Translations under genes and position numbers: made by a program | Origin: an uncultured Bacteroidales bacterium | GTDB taxonomy: Bacteria > Bacteroidota > Bacteroidia > Bacteroidales > UBA932 | Direction: 5' to 3' | DNA length: 64,000 nt | NCBI GenBank assembly: GCA_934725015.1 | Contig: CAKVAS010000002.1 | Coordinates: 1 to 64,000, forward strand | In this document: one piece after another, positions 33,143 to 41,863 of the stretch | Position numbering within the stretch: position 1 is the stretch's first letter | Layout: every line of letters starts with the position of its first letter | Notes under the pieces: generated by a model | What the model saw: only the letters and a program-made list of their open reading frames with translations | What the model was told of the DNA's origin: nothing | Databases searched by the model: none

Positions 33143-36061
33143 ATGGAACACAAACATCACTATTCTGGCTTGACGGACACACAAGTACTCGAAAGCCGCA
33201 AAAAGAATGGAGCCAATATATTGACTCCTCCTGAAGAACAGTCCATTTGGGACAAGATTAAAGACTGCCTACACTTTTGGCTGCTGAAAGTTCTAATAGG
33301 TCTCACCTTCGTTTCCTGTGCTGTTATCGTTGGTCTAAATATGGCCAACATAGCAATGCCTACTGCAGTATGGATCGCACCTGTCATTCTCATTGTCTTA
33401 TTCCTGCTTACATATGTAGTTGCCTTTTTAGGCGGAGATTGGGATGAAGATGAGAAGAAGTTTGATATGGATCCACTTATCACAATCCTTCTTGCTGCGT
33501 TGGTTCTCTCCGGGGCAATATCTTTCTACCAAGGTGTATTTGGTGGAGAGCTTGGCATTGAACCATATTTCGAACCTATAGGAATAGCAGTCGCAGTGCT
33601 TTTGGCTACTGGCGTAGCGTATATTCTTGAGAGTCAAAACGAGAAAACTTTCAAAAGCCTTAATGAGGTCAATGATGAAACTCTTGTAAAGGTTATCCGA
33701 AATGATAACGTGTGTCAGGTACAACGAAAAGACATCGTTGTCGGGGATATTGTAATTCTTGAAGCTGGAGAAGAGGTCCCAGCAGATTGCGAATTATTGG
33801 AAGCACTGAATCTCAATATAAATGAATCCTCCTTGACAGGAGAACCGCAATGCGCAAAGACGACAGACCCGGCACAATTCGATTCTGATGCGACATATCC
33901 GTCAAATCACATAATGAAAGGCTGTACTATTATCGAAGGTTATTGTACAGCGAAAGTGTTTGCCGTTGGTGACTCAACAGCCAGCGGAAAAGTGTTTGAG
34001 GCCGCACAAGTAAAAGAAGGCGATGCAACGCCTCTCAGCAAGAAACTTGACGAGCTGGCTGATCTCATCACAAAAGCCAGTTATGCTATTGCCGCGCTTA
34101 TCGTTGTAGGTCGTATAATAATCTATTTTGTTCAAGGTGACGCTTCTTTTGCTGACACTACAGGCATTGTCGATTTTATCAAGTATTTGCTTGATACTAT
34201 CATGATTGCAGTGACACTGATTGTCGTGGCTGTGCCTGAAGGGCTTCCTATGGCGGTTACGCTTAGCCTTGCATTCAGCATGAAGCGCTTGATGAAACAG
34301 AATACTCTTCCACGCACTATGCATGCTTGCGAGACAATGGGGGCAACATCTGTTATATGTACTGATAAAACAGGTACACTTACAAAAAATAAAATGGAAG
34401 TGTATGAAACATATTTTCCAAGCCTCAACAAACAACAATTAGGACAAGATGAAACGTCTAACATAATAAAAGAGGCTTTATCTGTAAACACAACTGCCAA
34501 TCTTGACTATGCCAAAGCAACGGACATTAAGTCTATCGGAAATCCTACTGAAGGTGCCCTTCTCTTATGGCTGCACAAAAATGGCATTAATTACCTTCCG
34601 ATTCGTGAAGATGTAGAAATCGTTGATCGTCTTCCTTTCACGACTGAATTGAAATATATGGCGACTATTGTTGATTCTCGTGTATTCGGGAAACGTGTCG
34701 TCTATGTCAAAGGCGCCCCGGAAATCATTATGGGGCTATGCCAAATCAATGCTGACGAGAGGTCTCGATATGATTCTAAACTTGAAGAATATCAAAGCAA
34801 AGCTATGCGAACTTTGGGGTTTGCTTATTCTGAACTTTCCGACAAACAGGATGTTTTTCTGGATGGCAAGCTAAATGTTAATTCACTCAAGATGTTTGGT
34901 GTTGTCGCGATCTCCGATCCAGTACGGGATGATGTTCCTGCTGCAATTAAGGAGTGCCTTGATGCTGGCATTCAAGTTAAGATTGTCACAGGAGACACCC
35001 CGGGTACAGCAAAGGAAATCGGTCGTCAAGTTGGTCTGTGGACTGATAAAGACAACGATGAAAACATCCTTGTTGGTAAAGACATTGAGGAAATGAGTGA
35101 CAATGAACTTGAACAGCGGCTACCATCAGTAAAGATCATTTCGAGAGCACGCCCTAATGACAAAGAGAGAGTTGTTCGTATTCTGAAGAAACTTGATTAT
35201 GTCGTGGCTGTTACCGGTGATGGAACAAACGATGCACCGGCACTAAATGCTGCGAATGTCGGACTTTCTATGGGAGACGGGACTGCCGTTGCTAAAGAGG
35301 CAAGCGATATGACAATTCTGGATAATTCTTTCAGTACTATAGCAAATGCCGTTATGTGGGGACGCTCTCTGTATAAGAATATCAAGAGATTTATATTGTT
35401 CCAGATGACTGTAAATGTCGCAGCTTGCCTTATTGTCCTTGTGGGAGCATTCATCGGAACAGAATCACCATTGACCGTTACACAGATGTTGTGGGTTAAT
35501 CTTATTATGGATACTTTCGCGGCACTTGCACTGGCTTCTCTTCCTCCGACTCACAGTGTGATGAAAGATAAGCCACGCTCTGTCAACGAACACATATTGA
35601 AGGGAATGGGGTCAGGAATAATTGGTGTCGGATTGACGTTCTTCTTTATTTTACTTGCAGCACTGCTATTCTTACAGCATACTGATGTTTATCCTGGAGG
35701 ACCGCTATTCCCGAAATGGGGAGCATACAATGGGCTTTCATTATATGAAGAAGGTCTGTTTTTCACATTGTTTGTGATGTTACAGTTCTGGAACTTATTT
35801 AATGCAAAGGCTTTTATGACAAATGGCTCTGCATTTAAGGGGATCTCTTGGAAAAACACTAAGTGGTTTATTCTCATCGCTCTCATCATTTTCTTCGGAC
35901 AGGTTCTTATTGTAGAATTTGGAGGCGAGATGTTCAATGTCGCAAAAGGTGGGCTCTGTTGGAACGACTGGTTGTTTATTGTTGGTGGAACATCGCTTGT
36001 TCTGTGGGTTGGAGAGATTGTGAGGGCCGTTCGGAAAAGGCAAAACAATTGTATAAGATAG
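33143..36061 (+). CDS. Calcium-translocating P-type ATPase (PMCA type)
   Basis: The 972-aa P2-type ATPase pumps cations out of the cytoplasm using an Asp-phosphate intermediate. It has a cation-ATPase N-domain, the actuator loop LTGEPQ, the phosphorylation motif CTDKTGTLTKNKM (D408), the nucleotide-binding FTTELKYMA and VKGAPE, the hinge TGDGTNDAPALNAANVGLSMG, and about ten membrane helices. PEGLPMAVTLSLAFSMKR in helix 4 and the NVAA segment in helix 5 are typical of calcium pumps of the PMCA class. It ends the Ter operon. Calcium export fits the calcium-binding TerD proteins upstream. A hairpin terminator follows. Confidence 0.94.
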   Translation: MEHKHHYSGLTDTQVLESRKKNGANILTPPEEQSIWDKIKDCLHFWLLKVLIGLTFVSCAVIVGLNMANIAMPTAVWIAPVILIVLFLLTYVVAFLGGDWDEDEKKFDMDPLITILLAALVLSGAISFYQGVFGGELGIEPYFEPIGIAVAVLLATGVAYILESQNEKTFKSLNEVNDETLVKVIRNDNVCQVQRKDIVVGDIVILEAGEEVPADCELLEALNLNINESSLTGEPQCAKTTDPAQFDSDATYPSNHIMKGCTIIEGYCTAKVFAVGDSTASGKVFEAAQVKEGDATPLSKKLDELADLITKASYAIAALIVVGRIIIYFVQGDASFADTTGIVDFIKYLLDTIMIAVTLIVVAVPEGLPMAVTLSLAFSMKRLMKQNTLPRTMHACETMGATSVICTDKTGTLTKNKMEVYETYFPSLNKQQLGQDETSNIIKEALSVNTTANLDYAKATDIKSIGNPTEGALLLWLHKNGINYLPIREDVEIVDRLPFTTELKYMATIVDSRVFGKRVVYVKGAPEIIMGLCQINADERSRYDSKLEEYQSKAMRTLGFAYSELSDKQDVFLDGKLNVNSLKMFGVVAISDPVRDDVPAAIKECLDAGIQVKIVTGDTPGTAKEIGRQVGLWTDKDNDENILVGKDIEEMSDNELEQRLPSVKIISRARPNDKERVVRILKKLDYVVAVTGDGTNDAPALNAANVGLSMGDGTAVAKEASDMTILDNSFSTIANAVMWGRSLYKNIKRFILFQMTVNVAACLIVLVGAFIGTESPLTVTQMLWVNLIMDTFAALALASLPPTHSVMKDKPRSVNEHILKGMGSGIIGVGLTFFFILLAALLFLQHTDVYPGGPLFPKWGAYNGLSLYEEGLFFTLFVMLQFWNLFNAKAFMTNGSAFKGISWKNTKWFILIALIIFFGQVLIVEFGGEMFNVAKGGLCWNDWLFIVGGTSLVLWVGEIVRAVRKRQNNCIR

Positions 36062-36140
36062 TGTTACATTAGTTAGTACAAATAATAAACCTATCGCAGA
36101 GGCTAGGTCCTTGTGCATTTTCTAAGACTAAACGTATACC

Positions 36141-36181
36141 AAAACTGGCAGACTGCGCATTTTGCGTATTCTGCCAGTTTT
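36141..36181. terminator. Hairpin terminator between convergent genes
   Basis: AAAACTGGCAGA (36141-36152) pairs with TCTGCCAGTTTT (36170-36181), 12 perfect pairs, with an inner GCGCA/TGCGT extension. T-runs on both strands make it suitable for ending both the Ter operon and the facing Schlafen-type gene. Part of it (36154-36185) is 29/32 identical to a stretch inside the primase gene (39195-39226). Confidence 0.75.
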
Positions 36182-36185
36182 GTCA

Positions 36186-37700
36186 TTATTGACGTTTTTT
36201 CCATTCTATTGCCTGCTCTGACAACCGATATCGCTGGTGTGGATGGTTTGGCGTTTCGGGATATTTCCGCTCTATCATTCCGTCCTGTAGAGCCGGAAGT
36301 ATGTAATTTTCTCTGAATTTTTTGCGGTTTTTCTTTCCGCATATTTCCATAAGCTGCAAAACCGAACAATATCCGGTAGGCATTATAGTAAGTAATTCTG
36401 CAATAAGTGAAGAACTTGGGGCCTGCTTAAGTCCTACTTGAGTCCTACTTGGGTCCCACTTGGGTCCTACTTGGGTTCTGCTTGAGTCCTGTTGTCCACC
36501 TGCGGAAGCATCAGCCGCATAGTCGTTCCTATAGAAAGTCGCCTTAAAGCATCCTCCGGAGATATTGAATTCCGGCTTCGGGACACCTGCTTGGGCACAC
36601 TCGTCATTCATAAGCTCAATGCCGCGTCCCCAAGTCTCAAGATATTTTCCGTAGTACATAATCTGGGCGATAAGCGGATTCTGGGCGTGGGAGATATGTG
36701 GCTTCATCATGTCGTCCAGAGAAAAATCGGCCGGTAGAGTTCCGAGATTTTCAATCTCGACCCGGTCATCGTATATCGCTATACTCACAAAACCCGATGG
36801 AGAATCATATAGTCTGTGCGCCAGAGCGTTCAGAAGACACTCTCTCAAGGCCTTGTATGGGATGGTTAGGGACTCGACCCGCTCCGGTTGCCCGTCAACA
36901 AATGTTCCTGATATGTTCAGATGCTTGAAAAGGAACGCCATGCCGTCATCGTAGAGATGGAATATATTTCCTATTGAACGCCTATTGTCTATGAACTCCC
37001 TCTTATTCGTTCCTCTAAATCTGGCCAAACGGATATGAAGCTGGATTGGTGCGTAGTCTTCCTTGGTAAACAAAGCTACCGCAGCATTTTTGATACGCCC
37101 GTTCTCGCTCAGTTTCATCTTGTCAAGGATTTCCGGAATGGACTTGATTCTCATACTTTCCGGAATCCTTCCTGCCTGAATGCCGGAACTGACAAGCCGT
37201 CTTACAGATTCCTCGTCAAGGCAGTCCACGCTAGCTTTTGGGTCGATTTCCTCTTCCCATTTCCTCTTGCGTATGTCTCTTTGCAGAAGAAGTTCCTGAT
37301 ACATCGACTGCGGCATCACCGATGTGGTGCTCTCGATCCTGTAGTATGGCCTTCCGTCATACACATACGGGCGGTTTCTGTTTGGCTCGGTCGGCACATC
37401 AATCACGATGACATAGAAGTCAGACTTCTCGTCCAACTCAATGTAGTTCACATCCAATGAAACCGCTGGTTCAATCTTGGTCAGTTCACGGGCAATCTCT
37501 CTGCGAGTGTTATCGGTTACCTGTTGTCCGATGACCTGCAAAGAACCTGGTGCTATTCCGAAGAGGAGCTGGCCTCCGGCGGTATTGAGGAATGCACATA
37601 CCGTATGCATCGCTTCCTTCAGTTCTCCTGTGGTCTTCTTCAATTCAAGTGTCCTTGTCTCGTCTTTCTTGATAAGTTCCTGTATTTCGGCAATAGTCAT
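36186..37700 (-). CDS. Schlafen/AlbA_2-type ATP-binding protein
   Basis: The 504-aa protein has an N-terminal AlbA_2 (Schlafen-core-like) domain, with TRTLELKKTTGELKEAMHTV, LNTAGGQLLFGI and YYRIESTTSVMP. It has an HATPase_c_4-like ATP-binding segment (about 275-380, with ALRECLLNALAHRLY and VEIENLGTLPADF), then a low-complexity linker and a winged-helix end. Related proteins are called transcriptional regulators or defence-associated RNA/DNA-binding proteins. The linker residues SRTQVGPKWDPSRTQVG come from an 11-bp tandem repeat in the DNA. A -7 box (TAACTTTG) lies 24 bases upstream. The gene is convergent with the Ter operon. Confidence 0.85.
   Translation of the reverse strand: MTIAEIQELIKKDETRTLELKKTTGELKEAMHTVCAFLNTAGGQLLFGIAPGSLQVIGQQVTDNTRREIARELTKIEPAVSLDVNYIELDEKSDFYVIVIDVPTEPNRNRPYVYDGRPYYRIESTTSVMPQSMYQELLLQRDIRKRKWEEEIDPKASVDCLDEESVRRLVSSGIQAGRIPESMRIKSIPEILDKMKLSENGRIKNAAVALFTKEDYAPIQLHIRLARFRGTNKREFIDNRRSIGNIFHLYDDGMAFLFKHLNISGTFVDGQPERVESLTIPYKALRECLLNALAHRLYDSPSGFVSIAIYDDRVEIENLGTLPADFSLDDMMKPHISHAQNPLIAQIMYYGKYLETWGRGIELMNDECAQAGVPKPEFNISGGCFKATFYRNDYAADASAGGQQDSSRTQVGPKWDPSRTQVGLKQAPSSSLIAELLTIMPTGYCSVLQLMEICGKKNRKKFRENYILPALQDGMIERKYPETPNHPHQRYRLSEQAIEWKKRQ
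36430..36494. repeat. 11-bp tandem repeat inside the Schlafen-type gene
   Basis: There are six units of (A/G)GTCCTACTTG with a few changes. The 11-bp unit is not a multiple of three, so each copy reads in a new frame and the protein repeats every 33 bases. Gain or loss of one unit would shift the frame and remove the last roughly 80 residues (the winged-helix end). Confidence 0.85.
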
Positions 37701-37723
37701 AATAGTTATCTTCTTTGTATTTG

Positions 37724-37731
37724 CAAAGTTA
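37724..37731 (-). promoter_or_regulatory. -7 box upstream of the Schlafen-type gene
   Basis: On the minus strand this reads TAACTTTG, matching TAnnTTTG, 24 bases before the start codon. The -33 match is weak. Confidence 0.5.
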
Positions 37732-37766
37732 TGAAAAGTTACGAAAGATTTGGACTTTATACAATC

Positions 37767-39614
37767 CTATTTTTTCCGGTACTTCCCGTGCGAGACGTTC
37801 TCCAGCTGGCCGGTGTCGCACCGGCGGCGGATGATGCGGTCGGCGGTGCGTGGATTTATGCCTAGGGCGGTGGCGGTTTCGGTGTAGACCTGGCGGTCGA
37901 ACTCTGTCGGGAGCGCTTCGAGGAACTGACGTTGCTGAAGGGTGGTTCTTGTGACGGCAGTCGAGGTGGTAGGCTGAACCATATCGGTTTTCGGGAGCGT
38001 GAGGAAGACATGGGCGTTGTGGCGGAGAATCACGGAGGCCATCGTCATCGCGCTTTGATAGTCGGTGTCGAGGCAGGTCAGCCTGTCCTCGATGATGCCG
38101 TCCTCCATTATGCGGAGGGCGGAGAGGATCATCGCGAGGCGGAACGTTATCAGGCCGAGGCGGCGGACGGAGGCGACGAACTCGTCTCCGCAGCGGTCGC
38201 TGTATTCAGTTTGCCAGACGGAGAACCTTTCGTTGAAGTCTGCGGCCTGGGATGGTGTGAGAGAGAAGCGTATGTCACTGGACTTTTCGAGGATGGTGTG
38301 GAAGTCGTGGAACTCCTGTCCGAGTTTCTGGAAATGTTCGTCAAGAGTGGTGTCGGCGTGGGTGCTGAACACGTCGTTCCATACGAGGCGAAGGTCGAGG
38401 AAGTAGAAGATGAAGCGGCTGAACAGGCCATTCTCGGCATCGGTTATGAGATTCAGAACCTGTCTGGGCGTTCCGGTGAGAAGCGTGGAGAGACGTGGAT
38501 TCCTGATGTTCACATATTCACGATCCTTGCGGCGGATGTAGGAGATAGTCTCGTGGTGAAAGGCCTTGCGGAAGCCGTCGGAGTAGTTGCCGTAGTCGGA
38601 GCCGAATGTGTTGGCGAGGGTGTCGCCCTCGGTCTCGAACATCAGACCGGTGCCGCCGTTGTCTCCGAGAACCTGATATACAGCCGTGGCGGAGGAGTTT
38701 GCCGGGATGAAGAGCATCCGCATAGGAGGTTCCTCTGGCTTTTCCATATCGACCTTCTTGCCGGCTGCGTTGTATTCCGCGATCCTGTGCTTATATTCGA
38801 TGGTCTCCGCCTCATTGATTTCGCGGAGGCGGTCGTGGATGGGTTCGACAATGTAGCGGCAGAGGGCGAGGCGGCCTTTGCCGGAGGATGCCTTGGCGGT
38901 GACGAATAGGAACAGGTTCGGATAGACGGCGCGGTCGACATAGACTCCGAAGACGTGAGGGAGGCAGGCGGAGATGACGGCCATCGTGCCGAGGATGAGG
39001 ATGTCCGCATCTTCCGGGGAGTTTGACTTGGACACAACCTTTTCAAGGAATGACGGAAGTGAGCCTCGCAGGTTCGGCGAGAATGTCGGAAGGGGCAGGT
39101 CTTCGTCAATATTGGCAATATTGTCAGAATGCGCGGTATTGACAGTTTGCGCAGGTTGAAGATTGGTGGCTTTCGCAGACGGATTTTGGGGATATGCGCA
39201 TTGTGCGTATTCTGTCATTTTTGTCGATTTTGTCTGTTTTGCGCATTTGGCTGTGGTGAGATTGATGCCGTGCTCCTTGGCGAGCTGGAAGAACGTGCGG
39301 ATGGTTATGCCTGTACCATGGGCGTTGAGGCAGCGGTCATATTGTCTGTCGCATTCCACCAGGGTGTAACCGCTGTTGAAGCGGCTGATGCGGTGGTAGA
39401 TGGCGCGTCCGCTTTCGCCGAGGGCATCGGCGAGGGCGAATCCGATGTCACGCCAGTCGGAGTAGCCGGCGGTGATGTCAGTGTGCGTCGCTTCTATTCG
39501 CTGTGTGATGAGTTCAATGTCGTCTTTTGGCTCTGGATGTGAGGTTTGAGGTTCAGGGACTTGTCTGATGTCCGACGGGAGCCAGTCCGAGGGTATGAAT
39601 GTTTCTTTCTGCAT
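37767..39614 (-). CDS. DUF3987 primase/helicase-like replication protein
   Basis: This is a 615-aa protein. The N-terminus (about 35-115) resembles the PriCT-2 domain found behind primases (YSDWRDIGFALADALGESG). A low-complexity linker (about 120-170) follows, then a DUF3987 ATPase-like domain with the P-loop variant TAKASSGKGRLAL, FIPANSSATAVYQVL and FETEGDTLANTFGSDYGNYS, and a C-terminal helix-turn-helix (about 575-605). These proteins are standard in Bacteroidetes mobile elements next to a BT4734-type gene, as here (gap of 4 bases), and probably work with it in replication of the excised element. Confidence 0.85.
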   Translation of the reverse strand: MQKETFIPSDWLPSDIRQVPEPQTSHPEPKDDIELITQRIEATHTDITAGYSDWRDIGFALADALGESGRAIYHRISRFNSGYTLVECDRQYDRCLNAHGTGITIRTFFQLAKEHGINLTTAKCAKQTKSTKMTEYAQCAYPQNPSAKATNLQPAQTVNTAHSDNIANIDEDLPLPTFSPNLRGSLPSFLEKVVSKSNSPEDADILILGTMAVISACLPHVFGVYVDRAVYPNLFLFVTAKASSGKGRLALCRYIVEPIHDRLREINEAETIEYKHRIAEYNAAGKKVDMEKPEEPPMRMLFIPANSSATAVYQVLGDNGGTGLMFETEGDTLANTFGSDYGNYSDGFRKAFHHETISYIRRKDREYVNIRNPRLSTLLTGTPRQVLNLITDAENGLFSRFIFYFLDLRLVWNDVFSTHADTTLDEHFQKLGQEFHDFHTILEKSSDIRFSLTPSQAADFNERFSVWQTEYSDRCGDEFVASVRRLGLITFRLAMILSALRIMEDGIIEDRLTCLDTDYQSAMTMASVILRHNAHVFLTLPKTDMVQPTTSTAVTRTTLQQRQFLEALPTEFDRQVYTETATALGINPRTADRIIRRRCDTGQLENVSHGKYRKK

Positions 39615-39618
39615 GGTC

Positions 39619-40536
39619 TTATCTGTAATTTGGGTTTATGAATGCGTCTGGGTCGTGCGGCAGGAAGCAGGCCCTGGCGATGTCCTTGCCGGACTTGTCG
39701 GGTTCGATGCCGTAGGCTTTGGTGATGTAGCCCGCGACTGCCCGGAAGTAGTCAGAATGGGAGGTCTGTCCACGGTTGATTTCGATTATCCATTTGAGCC
39801 CGTCTCCGGACGGGCTTCTGAAAAGCAGCGCTGTCTCGAAGTAGCGGTCTGTCAGAAGCCTCTCGAATAGGCCCTCAACATCGGGGACATGGTCGAAGTC
39901 GATGCAGAGGAGACCGGATTCGGTTACGCAGCCGGCGTTGCTCCGTGAGGTGAACTCTCCGCTGAAGGTGGCGTAGTCGAAGTTGGCGGCCTTGTACATT
40001 CTTGCCCTTGATTTGTCGGTGAGGCTTCGGAGGGTGCGTGTGCGTTCCTCGGCGTAACGGCCGGTGATGTAGTTCCAGGCATCGAGGACGGTTATGCTCT
40101 TGTAGGGGCTGATGTTTGTTATCGGTGCCTTGAAGAACGAGAACTTCGGGCCCTTGGAAGTAGGGAGCGGAGGTATGTCCTTGTACTGGCGATTCTCTCC
40201 GTCAAGATGGAGGTTCATCTCGTTGTTCAGCGTGGCGAGGAGTTCCTGTCCTGTCTGGTGGTAGTACATCGAGGCGAAGTCAAGCGCGTCGCCGTCGGGA
40301 ACCGCTCCGCTGAGGTCGTGATGTCGGGCGCATTCGTCGGAGAGGCGTTGTTCGGGATTGAGCTTGTCAATGCGGATTTGCAGCGTCCTTTCGCCTCCGG
40401 CGTAGGGGTTGCGGACGGTGCCGCAATCCCTGCCAGAGACCCGCATGACGGTTTCGCCGGGATAGAACTTACGGAGGATGTGGCAGTAGATGTCCGCGCC
40501 CCAGATGGTGTGCCTCAGCACGGTCTGCCTATTCAT
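39619..40536 (-). CDS. BT4734/VirE-N-like protein of mobile elements
   Basis: The product is about 305 aa when started at ATG 40536 (MNRQTVLRHTIWGADIYCHI). Starts at 40548 and 40557 are alternatives. The middle and C-terminal parts carry the segments of the BT4734-like/VirE N-terminal family: FSFFKAPITNISPYKSIT, FSGEFTSRSNAGCVTESG, LLCIDFDHVPD and LFRSPSGDGLKWI. The acidic IDFDH and the SPSGDGLKW motif resemble an archaeo-eukaryotic primase active site, so a priming role together with the DUF3987 protein is likely but not shown. It overlaps the preceding gene by 8 bases. Confidence 0.82.
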   Translation of the reverse strand: MNRQTVLRHTIWGADIYCHILRKFYPGETVMRVSGRDCGTVRNPYAGGERTLQIRIDKLNPEQRLSDECARHHDLSGAVPDGDALDFASMYYHQTGQELLATLNNEMNLHLDGENRQYKDIPPLPTSKGPKFSFFKAPITNISPYKSITVLDAWNYITGRYAEERTRTLRSLTDKSRARMYKAANFDYATFSGEFTSRSNAGCVTESGLLCIDFDHVPDVEGLFERLLTDRYFETALLFRSPSGDGLKWIIEINRGQTSHSDYFRAVAGYITKAYGIEPDKSGKDIARACFLPHDPDAFINPNYR

Positions 40537-40918
40537 CGTCCTTTCCATAGCGTTCACGGATATTGAACATCACATAGTTGTCTTTCAGGAGCCGCTCGAT
40601 GTCGTGACGGAAATAGTAGATTTTCCTGCCGATACAGGTATAGGGTATCGTCCCGTTCGAGCGGAGAGTCTGGAGGGTGCGGGGGCTGATGTGGAGTCTC
40701 ATCATCACGTCCTGTCCGTCAAGGAGGGTTTCGAGGATGCTCTCTCTGTTTCTTTCGCATTGGCACTGGAGGACTTCCTTCTCGGTCATCTTTCCTTGCC
40801 TTAAGAGTTCATTCTGTATGAACGGACATTGGCGGAGGATCTTCGAGTACGGCTCGGCTGGGTCGGCGGCCATCCGGAGGATGATGTCGCCGATTGGCTG
40901 CGGTTCGTGGCGTTTCAT
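40529..40918 (-). CDS. MerR/excisionase-type helix-turn-helix protein
   Basis: The 129-aa protein has an N-terminal helical part and a C-terminal winged helix-turn-helix of the excisionase/MerR type (MRLHISPRTLQTLRSNGTIP then IGRKIYYFRHDIERLL). This type is nearly always found upstream of the primase genes in Bacteroidetes islands and may control excision or replication. It overlaps both neighbours (4 bases with the gene upstream, 8 with the gene downstream), showing one transcription unit. Confidence 0.85.
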   Translation of the reverse strand: MKRHEPQPIGDIILRMAADPAEPYSKILRQCPFIQNELLRQGKMTEKEVLQCQCERNRESILETLLDGQDVMMRLHISPRTLQTLRSNGTIPYTCIGRKIYYFRHDIERLLKDNYVMFNIRERYGKDDE

Positions 40919-41196
40919 AGCTCTTCCCTTTGGGCGAAGAGTCGCATCGCCTTGTCAACGTCTATGACTATCTTCCTGCCGTTCTGGATGATGGCTTCCT
41001 TGAGGAATGTGTTCTTGTACCTCTGTGCCGTGGCGTGAGAGCAGCCGAAGATGTCCCGTATGCCCTGGAGTCCGTAGACGTAGCGTGCCGTCTTCTGTTC
41101 GGGCTGCCTGGGCTTTTCTGTGTTCAGTCCTGCTATGAGGGCTTTGAGGTCAGCGACAGTCAATGCCGCTATTGGTGTCGTGTCATCGTAAAACAT
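40915..41196 (-). CDS. DUF3853-like small DNA-binding protein
   Basis: The 93-aa protein contains a helix-turn-helix in its second half (GLQGIRDIFGCSHATAQRYK then AIIQNGRKIVIDVDKAM). The pattern of a short recognition-helix region followed by a strand pair matches DUF3853 proteins, common in Bacteroides integrative elements beside the excisionase-like gene. It probably acts as a regulator or accessory factor of the island. Confidence 0.8.
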   Translation of the reverse strand: MFYDDTTPIAALTVADLKALIAGLNTEKPRQPEQKTARYVYGLQGIRDIFGCSHATAQRYKNTFLKEAIIQNGRKIVIDVDKAMRLFAQREEL

Positions 41197-41390
41197 CTCT
41201 TTACATTTTATTGGTTTTTACTGATGACTCAACCGGTTGGGCCGTTATTGTTTTCGATATATCTTTGGCAAAGGAAAGCATATTCCCGATGCCGTCAAAT
41301 AGGTGATATCCGTGGTTTTACAGCATTGTGGTTTCCTTATGGGAGTATGGTTCTGTTCAGTATCATACGGTATGAAAAGGAGAAGGCCAC

Positions 41391-41426
41391 TTGACACTTT
41401 TCATCGAAAATCTGAGAAAGTGTCAA
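41391..41426. promoter_or_regulatory. 10-11-bp palindrome in the regulator gap
   Basis: TTGACACTTT(T) at 41391-41401 pairs with (G)AAAGTGTCAA at 41416-41426. It lies in the 281-base gap between two small minus-strand DNA-binding genes and could be an operator or RNA hairpin. The rest of that gap has one TATCTTTG on the plus strand (about 41261) and nothing else I recognise. Confidence 0.45.
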
Positions 41427-41477
41427 ATGGTCGATATGGTTTGGTATGTTATTGTCTGCTTTAGTTCGGGAACTCCG

Positions 41478-41855
41478 TCAGTTCTGTCCAATGAGGTGTA
41501 AAAGGAGTTCCCAGAGGAGTGCCGTGTCCTGGGTGCGGATTCTGGTCCGGTCGGAGGTGAGGATGAGGAGGCCGTCGTCCATCCAGTTGTAGATGGTCTG
41601 GCGGCTGACTTTCAGGTAACGGGCAAATTCGGCCTTCTTCATTTCGGGATGGAGGTCTGCGGTGCCGCGGAGACGTGATATGTCCTCGGAGGTTATGCCA
41701 ACCTTGCGGAACGATATGTCCACGAGGTCGTGGAGTGTTATGTGGCTGTAGCCTTTGTCGGAGAACGCCTGGAGGAACGGCAGCAGCCTGTTGATGTCAA
41801 GGCGGAGTCCGAGGAGGGCTTTCAGCATCAGCGAGGTTTCGGGATGGGCTGGCAT
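41478..41855 (-). CDS. Small helix-turn-helix protein next to the integrase gene
   Basis: The 125-aa protein is mostly helical in its first 70 residues. It has a DNA-binding motif near the C-terminus (KKAEFARYLKVSRQTIYNWM then DDGLLIL), similar to the excisionase or Hin-type recognition helix. It lies 8 bases after the integrase stop, on the same strand, so it is probably co-transcribed and may regulate integration or excision. I cannot assign a named family. Confidence 0.72.
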   Translation of the reverse strand: MPAHPETSLMLKALLGLRLDINRLLPFLQAFSDKGYSHITLHDLVDISFRKVGITSEDISRLRGTADLHPEMKKAEFARYLKVSRQTIYNWMDDGLLILTSDRTRIRTQDTALLWELLLHLIGQN

Positions 41856-41863
41856 AGGCTGGG

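Noticed and set aside
36424..36500. CRISPR array.
   Set aside because: The repeats are contiguous 11-bp units without spacers and lie inside a coding frame. No CRISPR array or cas gene was seen anywhere in the window.
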